Assembly: GCA_027011425.1 (NCBI GenBank)
Contig: JALUZX010000765.1
Location: 1-5,847, forward strand
From: Planctomycetota bacterium
GTDB taxonomy: Bacteria; Planctomycetota; UBA1135; JALUZX01
Direction: 5' to 3'
Length of the DNA: 5,847 nucleotides
Position 1 is the first letter of the stretch, and each line of letters opens with the position of its first letter. The notes under the pieces are model-generated. The model was not told where the DNA came from, did no database searches, and saw only the letters and a list, made by a program, of their open reading frames with translations. Position numbers and translations under genes: made by a program. This document shows, piece by piece, positions 1 to 5,626 of the stretch.

Positions 1-53
1 GGATCCCACCCTCTGCCTCCCCGCCGCCGGCGGGGAGGCAGAGGGTGGGATCC
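1..53. repeat. Perfect 26-bp inverted repeat at the left edge
   Basis: Bases 1-26 are the exact reverse complement of bases 28-53, with a single C at 27 as centre. Both ends carry GGATCC. The repeat lies inside the truncated minus-strand lipoprotein gene, whose frame stays open through it. A natural hairpin with a one-base loop inside a coding region is unlikely, and the position at the very end of the sequence suggests a fold-back chimera or an assembly turn-around. If so, bases 1-26 are a mirrored copy of 28-53 and the residues read from them are not real. Confidence 0.9.
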
Positions 54-256
54 TGGTTGTAGTTGCGGGAGAGTTCCACCTGGACCCTGGAGGCCAGGAG
101 CTGGATCCCGGCGTCGAAGGGCGCTTCCAGGCGGCGCACCTGGGCCAGGGGCGTCTCGGGGCCCACCTTTCGTGAGACCCGGTCCGTCCCGCAGGAAACA
201 AGAAAGAGGAGGAGGAGAACAAGAGAAAAGCCCCCCATACGTCCCGGGCCCTTCAC
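1..256 (-). CDS. Small lipoprotein of unknown function, 3' end missing
   Basis: This partial gene reads leftwards off the edge, with 85 complete codons present. I chose the GTG at 256-254 as start: it has a GGAGG at 267-263 with a 6-nt spacer, overlaps the trpS stop as GTGA, and gives a signal peptide with basic n-region residues (MKGPGRMGGF), a Leu-rich core and the lipobox LVSC with Cys at residue 22. The internal ATG at 238 would give a signal peptide without positive charge and a weaker ribosome site. The +2 residue after Cys is Gly, so outer-membrane sorting is possible. The mature part (GTDRVSRKVGPETPL onwards) contains a stretch LASRVQVELSRNYNQDP that I do not recognise. It is translationally coupled to trpS, but no functional link is implied. 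Residues beyond about number 76 fall in the mirrored repeat and may be artificial. Confidence 0.75.
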   Translation of the reverse strand, partial: MKGPGRMGGFSLVLLLLFLVSCGTDRVSRKVGPETPLAQVRRLEAPFDAGIQLLASRVQVELSRNYNQDPTLCLPAGGGEAEGGI

Positions 257-1251
257 GCTCCACCTCCCGGCTCGGGAAGGAGGCCCACCTTCTCCCGGAC
301 CTCCTTCATGGTTTCCCCGGCGATGGCCCTGGCCTTGCGGCCCCCTTCGAGAAGAACCTGGTCCACGTATTCCCACCCCTTGGCCTTCAGTTCCTCGTGG
401 CGCTCCCGGATGGGGGCCAGGACGGCGTTCATTCTCTCGAAGAGGACTTTCTTGCAGTCCACGCACCCGATTCCGGCCTCCCTGCATCCCTTGGCCAGCT
501 CCTCCCTCTCCGCATCGGGGGTGAAAAATGTGTGCCAGGTGAAGACGTTGCACCGGGTGGGTTCCCCCGGGTCGGTGCGCCTCTGGCGGGCCTCGTCGGT
601 CTTGGCGATCCTGAGCTTTTGTTGGATCACCTCGGGGGGATCCAGGATTCCGATCTCGTTGTTCTTGCTCTTGGACATCTTCTGCTCCCCGTCGAGGCCC
701 AGCACCCGCGGGGCCTGGGAGAGAAGGGTGGCCGGCTCCGGGAAGGTGGGGCCGTAGTGGTTGTTGAACCGGCGCGCGATGTCCCGGGAGAGTTCCAGGT
801 GCTGGGCCTGGTCCTCCCCCACGGGAACTTCCTCCGCCTTGTAGAGAAGGATGTCCGCCGCCTGGAGCACCGGGTAGGTGAAGAGGCCGGCGTTCACGTT
901 CTCCTTGTGCTGGCGGGCCTTGTCCTTGAACTGGGTCATCTTGGAGAGTTCGCCGATCTGTGTGAAACACCCCAGGATCCAGGCCAGCTCGGCGTGTTCG
1001 GGAACATCCGATTGGCGGAAGAGGATGGCTTTCTCCGGGTCGATCCCCGCCGCCAGGTATCCCAGCCCCACGTGGCGCACCCGGTCCCGGAGCCGGTCCG
1101 GGTCGGGCCGGATGGTCAGGGCGTGGTAGTCCACGACGCAGTAGATGGCCTCCCGGGTCTCCTGGAGGGCCAGGAAGTTCACCATGGCGCCCAGGTAGTT
1201 GCCGATATGCAGGGATCCCGTGGGCTGGATGCCGGAAAAAATACGTTTCAC
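253..1251 (-). CDS. trpS: Tryptophanyl-tRNA synthetase (TrpRS)
   Basis: This cytoplasmic class I aminoacyl-tRNA synthetase charges tRNA-Trp with tryptophan using ATP. The 332-residue length is normal for bacterial TrpRS. The Rossmann-fold signature PTGSLHIGN lies at residues 11-19 (HIGH motif as HIGN). The family motif VPVGEDQAQHLELSRDIA is at about 142-159, and KMSKS is at 191-195. I prefer the GTG at 1251-1249, with GGAGG at 1261-1257 and a 5-nt spacer, over the TTG one codon upstream, whose spacer is only 2 nt. Four cysteines at residues 234, 256, 263 and 266 (C-x21-C-x6-C-x2-C) closely match the [4Fe-4S] site known from Thermotoga maritima TrpRS (C-x22-C-x6-C-x2-C, from memory), so this enzyme probably carries a cluster near the anticodon-binding domain. 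The gene is divergent from the lipid-transport operon and overlaps the next lipoprotein start by 4 bp. Confidence 0.97.
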   Translation of the reverse strand: MKRIFSGIQPTGSLHIGNYLGAMVNFLALQETREAIYCVVDYHALTIRPDPDRLRDRVRHVGLGYLAAGIDPEKAILFRQSDVPEHAELAWILGCFTQIGELSKMTQFKDKARQHKENVNAGLFTYPVLQAADILLYKAEEVPVGEDQAQHLELSRDIARRFNNHYGPTFPEPATLLSQAPRVLGLDGEQKMSKSKNNEIGILDPPEVIQQKLRIAKTDEARQRRTDPGEPTRCNVFTWHTFFTPDAEREELAKGCREAGIGCVDCKKVLFERMNAVLAPIRERHEELKAKGWEYVDQVLLEGGRKARAIAGETMKEVREKVGLLPEPGGGA

Positions 1252-1369
1252 CAATGCCTCCCCGGGGCTCGGGCCGCCCCTGGAACCGTCACGCCCGACT
1301 CAACAAGAAGATTCATTCACGAGAAGAAGGTAACGGCGGCCTGTCCCCAAGCAAGAGGGCGGGAAAAGG

Positions 1370-1398
1370 TTGACTTTTTTTGCCCCTCTCTCGACCTT
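1370..1398 (+). promoter_or_regulatory. Possible sigma70-type promoter for the mla operon
   Basis: TTGACT at 1370-1375 matches the -35 consensus in five of six positions and sits in the divergent intergenic region just upstream of the first operon gene. A T-run follows directly. At a 17-nt spacer the -10 position reads GACCTT, a poor match, so only the -35 half is convincing. No clear promoter was found for the opposite-facing trpS. The rest of 1252-1412 shows no RNA gene or riboswitch that I can recognise. Confidence 0.3.
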
Positions 1399-1412
1399 CT
1401 TGGGCGCGGTAA

Positions 1413-2882
1413 ATGTTTCTCTCACGGGAGGATGTTCCCCTGGCGACGCGAACCAGGAAGTCCCTGGCGGCCCTCTTCACCCTGGCGGTCCTCCTCCAGG
1501 GTTGCCGCCTCTTCCCCGTGGAATTCAACCTGGGGCCTCTCTACCGGCACCGCCTGAATTCCAGGAAGGAAGTGGTGAGCCTGGATTTCCTCTGGCCCAT
1601 CTTCCACTACGAAAAGCTCCCCGGCGGAGGATGGGAGTTCCGGGTCCGCCCCTTCTACCGCAAGGTATCCCACCCGTCCGGGGCCGAGATCCACCAGTTC
1701 CTCTGGCCCTTGGGATACGTGGCCAGCGACCCCCGGGAGACCAAGGCCCGCCTCTTTCCCCTGGCCTTCTGGCGCCTCCACAGAAACGAAAAGGACCAGG
1801 AAGACCTGGACTGGGGCTTCCTCTTCCCCTTCTTCTGGGGCGGATCCTCGGAGAGCAAAAAAGAGGACTACTTCGCCTTCTTCCCCCTCTACGGCCGGAT
1901 CCCCCAGTTCATGAGCTACGACGAGGCGGGGTGGTTCCTCTTTCCTCTCTACGTCTGGTCGGAAAAAGGCACGAGCCACACCCGCTCGGTGCTCTGGCCC
2001 CTTTTCGGAGAGGGCTGGGGCGACAAGAAGGGCGACGCCTCCTGGTTCAGGGCCCTTCCTTTCTACGCCCGCTCCGACAAGCCGGGCCGCTGGTGGAACA
2101 GGGCCTACCTCTGGCCCTTCTTCCAGGTGGGAGCGGAAAACCTGGACGGAAGGGATCCCCGCCGTTACTGGTTTCTCTTTCCCCTGGCCGGCCGATCCAA
2201 AGGAAGGGACTCCCAGGCCTGGACCTTCCTCTGGCCCTTCTTCCGCTACCGCTCCAAGGACCCTTCTTCCTACAAGCTCGACGCGCCCTGGCCGCTCTTC
2301 CGGTTGGCCGACGAGACAGGCAGGGGCCCCGAGGGGGAACCGGACCGCACGCGCCAGTGGTGGATCACGCCTTTCTACAGCTCCACCACATCCAAGAAAC
2401 AATGGACCCGGGTGATCCTCCTCCCCCTTTTCTGGATGAGAAAGTATCGTGACCTGGCCATGAAATTCCGGGGCTCCTACTTTCTCCCCTTCTTTTGGCG
2501 GACCGTCACCAAGCGGCTGGACGGGTGGAGGGACTCCACGACCCGTTTCTTCCCCCTTCTCGCCGTCGACAGGGGAACCCAGGACGGTGGTTGGCACACC
2601 GTGCGTTTCCCCGACCCCATCCCTTTCCGCCTGGACAGCGGGGAAGGCTACAGGGAACTCTACGATTTCCTCTGGAACCTCTACACCCGCCGGCGGCGGG
2701 GAAAGAACGTCTCCGTCACCACGCCGGCCAACCTCTTCTGCAACGACCGGATCGAGGGGGACACCACCTGGTCCGTTCCCTTCCTCTTCCACCTGGAGAG
2801 GGAAAAGAGCGGGCGGAAGATCTTCCGGCTCTTCCACATCATTCCCATTCCCCTCGGCGGAGGGGGAAAGGGAGGCGGATGA
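1413..2882 (+). CDS. Lipoprotein with about 17 aromatic/proline strand repeats, unknown function
   Basis: I do not recognise this 489-residue protein. A lipoprotein signal peptide is visible: basic TRTRK, hydrophobic core LAALFTLAVLL, lipobox LQGC with Cys31. The mature part is a chain of units of about 20 residues, each with a short aromatic core such as FLWPIF, RLFPLAF, FLFPFF, FFPLY, VLWPLF, YLWPFF or LLPLFW around a central proline. Units are joined by polar turns rich in D, G, K, P and S. Core prolines fall at residues 62, 80, 99, 116, 139, 158, 178, 196, 216, 235, 257, 275, 294, 320, 338, 359 and 381. The pattern suggests serial beta strands (barrel, propeller or solenoid). The C-terminus is degenerate and ends in a Gly/Lys tail. 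It is first in the operon, and its TGA overlaps the mlaE ATG, so a role with the lipid transporter is inferred. The ATG at 1413 has no clear ribosome site and a stop codon directly precedes it; a CTG at 1440 is an alternative start. Confidence 0.8.
   Translation: MFLSREDVPLATRTRKSLAALFTLAVLLQGCRLFPVEFNLGPLYRHRLNSRKEVVSLDFLWPIFHYEKLPGGGWEFRVRPFYRKVSHPSGAEIHQFLWPLGYVASDPRETKARLFPLAFWRLHRNEKDQEDLDWGFLFPFFWGGSSESKKEDYFAFFPLYGRIPQFMSYDEAGWFLFPLYVWSEKGTSHTRSVLWPLFGEGWGDKKGDASWFRALPFYARSDKPGRWWNRAYLWPFFQVGAENLDGRDPRRYWFLFPLAGRSKGRDSQAWTFLWPFFRYRSKDPSSYKLDAPWPLFRLADETGRGPEGEPDRTRQWWITPFYSSTTSKKQWTRVILLPLFWMRKYRDLAMKFRGSYFLPFFWRTVTKRLDGWRDSTTRFFPLLAVDRGTQDGGWHTVRFPDPIPFRLDSGEGYRELYDFLWNLYTRRRRGKNVSVTTPANLFCNDRIEGDTTWSVPFLFHLEREKSGRKIFRLFHIIPIPLGGGGKGGG
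1426..1431 (+). promoter_or_regulatory. Shine-Dalgarno-like GGGAGG that questions the lipoprotein start
   Basis: GGGAGG lies inside the reading frame that begins at 1413. It is 8 nt upstream of an in-frame CTG at 1440-1442. Starting there would give a compact signal peptide, (M)ATRTRKSLAALFTLAVLLQGC, with a standard basic n-region and without the acidic residues found in the longer version. The ATG at 1432 abuts this site directly and is out of frame. CTG starts are rare, so this stays a candidate. Confidence 0.4.
1587..2567 (+). repeat. Tandem degenerate ~20-residue protein repeats (WP/FP strand motif)
   Basis: This stretch encodes residues 59-385 of the lipoprotein. The repeated core is hydrophobic-hydrophobic-[W/F/L/T]-P-[L/F/I]-[F/Y], with proline-to-proline intervals between 17 and 26 residues, mostly 18-22. 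At the DNA level, near-copies such as CTCTGGCCCTTCTTCC recur (for example around 2112 and 2232), which makes the coding strand pyrimidine-rich. Divergence between units is high, so this is an old protein repeat and not a recent DNA tandem duplication. Confidence 0.8.
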
Positions 2883-3688
2883 TGGGAACCCTGGAACTGA
2901 CGGGACGCTACATCCGCACCAATGTTCAGGTGGCGGGATACACCGTGGGGATCCTGCTCAGGACCCTGGTCCAGGTCGTCTTCCTTCCCCGCAAATGGAG
3001 GCAGACCCTGGACCAGATGTATGTCGTCGGGGTCCAGACCCTCCCGGTGGTCCTGATCGTCGCCATCTTCACGGGCATGATCGTGGCCCTCCAGACGGGC
3101 ATCGAGCTGATGCGGATCGGCTCCTCCCAGAGCATCGCCTCCATCGTGCCCATCTCCATGTGCCGGGAGATGGGCCCCTTCATCACGGCCATCATTCTCG
3201 CCGCCACGGTGGGATCGGCCATGGCGGCGGAACTGGGCACCATGAGCGTCTCCGAGGAAATCCTGGCCTTGGAGGTGATGTCCGTGGACCCGGTGCGCTA
3301 CCTGGTCCTCCCGAGAGTCGTGGCCCTGGCCGTGATGTGCCCCATCCTCACGGCCTTCGTGGACCTGGTGGGCACCATCGGAGGGGGGATCGTGGGGCAG
3401 ATCCACCTGGGGGTGGACTTCCAGTTCTACATCTCCCAGGCCGTGGACTCCCTACGCGCCCCGGGCCACACGATTCCCCTTCCCAAGGACTTCTACGTGG
3501 GCCTGTTCAAGGCATTCATCTTCGGAATCACCATCGCCGTCATCGGCTGTTCCTCCGGGCTCCGCGCCAAGGGCGGCGCCCTGGGCGTGGGCCAGGGGGT
3601 TCAAAGGGCCGTGCGGAACTCGGTGATCATGATCATCATCCTTGGCTACGTGGCGACCTGGTTCTTCTACTTCCTGGGCGGCTCATGA
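2882..3688 (+). CDS. mlaE: MlaE-family lipid ABC transporter permease
   Basis: This is the inner-membrane permease of an Mla-type phospholipid transporter, expected to dimerise and to sit between the MlaF ATPase and a ring of MCE subunits. It has 268 residues, as usual for the family. Hydrophobic segments lie at about 49-71, 98-118, 143-170, 207-226 and 246-265. The family signature runs from REMGP (residues 95-99) through GSAMAAELGTM (111-121), SVSEEILALEVM and DPVRYLVLPR (136-145). The usual AGRxGS is AATVGS here, so the conserved Gly-Arg pair is missing. The ATG at 2882 has GGAGG at 2871-2875 with a 6-nt spacer and overlaps the upstream TGA by one base; the ATG at 2879 is also possible, with a shorter spacer. 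The end overlaps mlaF by 4 bp, indicating one co-translated unit. Confidence 0.95.
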   Translation: MGTLELTGRYIRTNVQVAGYTVGILLRTLVQVVFLPRKWRQTLDQMYVVGVQTLPVVLIVAIFTGMIVALQTGIELMRIGSSQSIASIVPISMCREMGPFITAIILAATVGSAMAAELGTMSVSEEILALEVMSVDPVRYLVLPRVVALAVMCPILTAFVDLVGTIGGGIVGQIHLGVDFQFYISQAVDSLRAPGHTIPLPKDFYVGLFKAFIFGITIAVIGCSSGLRAKGGALGVGQGVQRAVRNSVIMIIILGYVATWFFYFLGGS

Positions 3689-4413
3689 TCCTCCTCGACC
3701 ACGTCTACAAGAGTTTCGGAGGACGGGAAGTCCTCAAGGACATGTGCCTGCACGTGGCCAGGGGGGAGTGCTTCGTGATCATGGGGCGCTCGGGGATCGG
3801 CAAGAGCGTGACCCTCAAGCACGTAATCGGCGTAGTCTATCCCGACAAGGGGAAGGTGATCGTCGACGGCATGGACGTACCCAACGCTCCCCGCAAGGAA
3901 TTGAGCGAACTCCGAAAGAGAATCGGCTACCTCTTCCAGTCCGGGGCCCTGATCAACTGGCTCAGTGTCTTCGAGAACGTGGCCCTCCCGCTGAGGGAAC
4001 ACAAGATGGGCTCGGAAGAAGAGATCCGGGACCGGGTCATGGAAAAGCTCCGCCTGGTGGAGATGGAGCACACCGCCGACGTGATGCCCGAGAACCTCTC
4101 GGGGGGCATGAAGAAGCGGGTGGGCCTGGCCCGGGCCCTGGTGATGGACCCCCAGATCCTGCTCTACGACGAGCCCAACGCGGGCCTGGACCCGGTCATG
4201 TCGGAGACCATCAACCACCTCATCGTGAACGTCCAACAAAAGCTCCGGGTCACCTCCATCGTCGTGACCCACCGCCTGGGGTGCGCTTTCACCGTGGGGG
4301 ACCGGATCGGTCTCCTGGACAGCGGGCGCATCATCGAGGAGGGGACCCCGGATGAGATTCGGAATTCCGTCAACCCCCTGGTGCGCAGATTCGTCCAGGG
4401 GGTGATCGACTGA
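3685..4413 (+). CDS. mlaF: MlaF-family lipid ABC transporter ATPase
   Basis: This cytoplasmic ABC ATPase, 242 residues long, powers lipid movement through MlaE. Walker A is GRSGIGKS at 34-41. The Q-loop falls in LFQSGAL (Q85), where FQSGAL is a hallmark of the MlaF/Mkl group, followed by ENVALPL. The signature is LSGGM at 138-142, Walker B ILLYDEP at 158-164 with catalytic Glu163, the D-loop AGLDP at 166-170, and the switch His196. Two positions differ from the common form: DEPN in place of DEPT, and THRLG in place of THDM after the switch histidine. All catalytic residues are kept, so it should be active. The C-terminal EEGTPDEIRNSVNPLVRRFVQG segment also matches the family. The start overlaps the mlaE stop as ATGA; there is only a weak ribosome site, which suggests translational coupling. 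Confidence 0.97.
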   Translation: MILLDHVYKSFGGREVLKDMCLHVARGECFVIMGRSGIGKSVTLKHVIGVVYPDKGKVIVDGMDVPNAPRKELSELRKRIGYLFQSGALINWLSVFENVALPLREHKMGSEEEIRDRVMEKLRLVEMEHTADVMPENLSGGMKKRVGLARALVMDPQILLYDEPNAGLDPVMSETINHLIVNVQQKLRVTSIVVTHRLGCAFTVGDRIGLLDSGRIIEEGTPDEIRNSVNPLVRRFVQGVID

Positions 4414-4427
4414 CCCCGGAGGGGGCC

Positions 4428-4434
4428 GAGGAGG
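4428..4434 (+). promoter_or_regulatory. Ribosome binding site of the MCE gene
   Basis: GAGGAGG with a 7-nt spacer to the ATG at 4442. It is the only gene of the four-gene operon that does not overlap its upstream neighbour (28-bp gap), and it has its own strong site. This would allow more MCE protein than permease or ATPase, as expected if six MCE subunits assemble per transporter. Confidence 0.75.
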
Positions 4435-4441
4435 AAACGAG

Positions 4442-5620
4442 ATGAACCACAAACGGGACATGATCCTGGGCCTGGTCTTCTTCGCGGGACTGGGATTGAT
4501 CCTGGTGGCGACGGCGGTCCTCAAGGACTGGACCACCCTGGAGAAGCCCTTCGAATACCAGGTCTACTTCGCCTCCGCCGAGGGCCTGCGGGCCGGAGAC
4601 CCGGTTACGGTCTACGGGATGCGGGCCGGCCGGGTCGGAAAGGTGGAGATCAACAAGTCCCAGGACCGGCGGGACAAGAGGATCGTCGTCACCCTGGAAG
4701 TGAAGGAGGAGATCCCCTTCCGGGAAGGAATCCCCTACACCATCGCCATCGAGGATTCTTCCTTCCTGGGGGGAAAGGTGGTGACCGTGGACCCTGAGGC
4801 CCGGGAAAGCGGCCGCCCCTACCACCACGACGAGCCCCTCATGGGGGTGAGCTACTCCAACCCCTTGAAGCAGGTGGCCTCGGTCTTCGCCGAGGGCAAG
4901 GAGGACATCAAGGGGATCCTCTCGGGCCTGGCCTCGGTGGTCCGCAAGATGGACAACAACCAGAGCACCATCGGCGCTCTCTTCAACGAGAGGGGGCTCT
5001 ACGACTCCATCATGGATTCGGCCCAGCGGGTCAACAAGATCATCCGGAACGCCCAGGCCGGAAAAGGGACCATCGGGGCCTTGCTCACGGACCGCCGGCC
5101 TTTCGACGACCTCGAGGAGACCCTGGCCCAGGCGAAGAAGATCACCAAGGAACTCAACGAAGGCAAAGGGCTTCTGGCCAGGCTCATCCACGACGAGAGG
5201 CTCGGCGAAAACGTCTCCGCCGCGATCCAGGACATCCGGGATGTGGCCGACCGGGTCCGGGCCGGCGAAGGCACCCTGGGCAAGCTCCTGGTGAAGGACC
5301 AGGTCTACAACGATCTGGCCGCGGCGATCCGGGACGCCAAGGATCTCCTGGCCCGGGCCAAGAGCGGAAAAGGGGTGGTGGGACGACTCGTGGGCGACCC
5401 CGTCCTGGGAGAGAAGGTGGCGGAACTGATCGCCGACGCCCGGGACATCGTCCGGGAGATCAAGGAAGGAAAGGGCACGCTCGGGAAGCTTGTGAACGAC
5501 GACACGGTCTACACCAAACTCAACCTGGTCTTCACCCAGATTTCCCGCTCCCTGGAGGACTACAGGGAAGCCGCCCCGGTGAGCACCTTCATCCAGGTCC
5601 TGGGCTCGAGCTTCCGGTGA
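4442..5620 (+). CDS. mlaD: MlaD-like MCE protein with long repeat-built C-terminus
   Basis: This is the membrane-anchored periplasmic lipid-binding subunit of the transporter. A single membrane segment lies at residues 8-27 (ILGLVFFAGLGLILVATAVL) after a short basic N-terminus, giving a periplasmic C-terminus. One MCE domain covers about residues 36-118, with GLRAGDPVTVYGMRAGRVGKV (48-68) and IEDSSFLGGKVVTVDP (103-118) as the recognisable parts. By family knowledge, MCE domains form hexameric rings with a central hydrophobic pore. At 392 residues it is about twice the length of E. coli MlaD. The extra length is a helical region (about 139-376), of which 173-376 consists of six consecutive 34-residue repeats. 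Similar tails are known in MCE proteins outside Enterobacteria. It is the last gene of the operon and ends 6 bp before the convergent riboflavin synthase gene. The symbol is given by family; orthology to E. coli MlaD is not shown. Confidence 0.92.
   Translation: MNHKRDMILGLVFFAGLGLILVATAVLKDWTTLEKPFEYQVYFASAEGLRAGDPVTVYGMRAGRVGKVEINKSQDRRDKRIVVTLEVKEEIPFREGIPYTIAIEDSSFLGGKVVTVDPEARESGRPYHHDEPLMGVSYSNPLKQVASVFAEGKEDIKGILSGLASVVRKMDNNQSTIGALFNERGLYDSIMDSAQRVNKIIRNAQAGKGTIGALLTDRRPFDDLEETLAQAKKITKELNEGKGLLARLIHDERLGENVSAAIQDIRDVADRVRAGEGTLGKLLVKDQVYNDLAAAIRDAKDLLARAKSGKGVVGRLVGDPVLGEKVAELIADARDIVREIKEGKGTLGKLVNDDTVYTKLNLVFTQISRSLEDYREAAPVSTFIQVLGSSFR
4958..5569 (+). repeat. Six in-phase 34-residue (102-bp) repeats in the MCE protein
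   Basis: Units start at residues 173, 207, 241, 275, 309 and 343, with no insertions or deletions. Each begins with G-[K/E]-G-[T/V/L]-[I/L/V]-[G/A]-x-L (NQSTIGAL in the first, degenerate unit). Then come an acidic turn around D/N-E/D/R, a [Y/F/G] position, and a helix ending in charged residues before the next GKG. The units differ clearly in sequence, so the phase has been preserved by selection on the protein and is not the result of a recent DNA expansion. Confidence 0.92.
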
Positions 5621-5626
5621 TCGAGT

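Noticed and set aside
1264..1280. GGGGC/GCCCC stem in the trpS leader as a possible regulatory hairpin
   Set aside because: Only 5 bp with a 7-nt loop in a GC-rich leader; such stems occur by chance, and no T-box or trp leader peptide pattern is visible.
1432..1434. ATG directly after GGGAGG as start of the repeat lipoprotein
   Set aside because: It is in another frame and has no spacer to the ribosome site. It would need a one-base insertion to join the lipoprotein frame, for which there is no other sign.
172..1557. Long plus-strand open frame (461 codons) opposite trpS
   Set aside because: It is antisense to a clear TrpRS with all motifs, has Gly/Leu/Val/Pro-rich sequence without family features, and is explained by high GC at third codon positions.
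1422..2837. Minus-strand open frame of 471 codons opposite the repeat lipoprotein
   Set aside because: Its Glu/Val/Gly/Pro-rich translation is what the antisense of Phe/Pro/Leu-rich codons gives. The plus-strand frame has a signal peptide, regular repeats and the operon overlap, so it is the real gene.
2587..3684. Open frame upstream of and in phase with mlaF, overlapping the mlaE region
   Set aside because: The His/Gly/Pro/Arg-rich translation is the out-of-frame reading of mlaE. True MlaF homology begins at the ATG at 3685.
4958..5569. 102-bp DNA periodicity considered as a CRISPR or DNA tandem repeat
   Set aside because: The units are similar only at the protein level, lie inside one intact gene and have no conserved DNA repeat with unique spacers.
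5605..5625. CTCGA/TCGAG stem around the MCE stop codon as terminator
   Set aside because: Only 5 bp with an 11-nt loop and no T-run.
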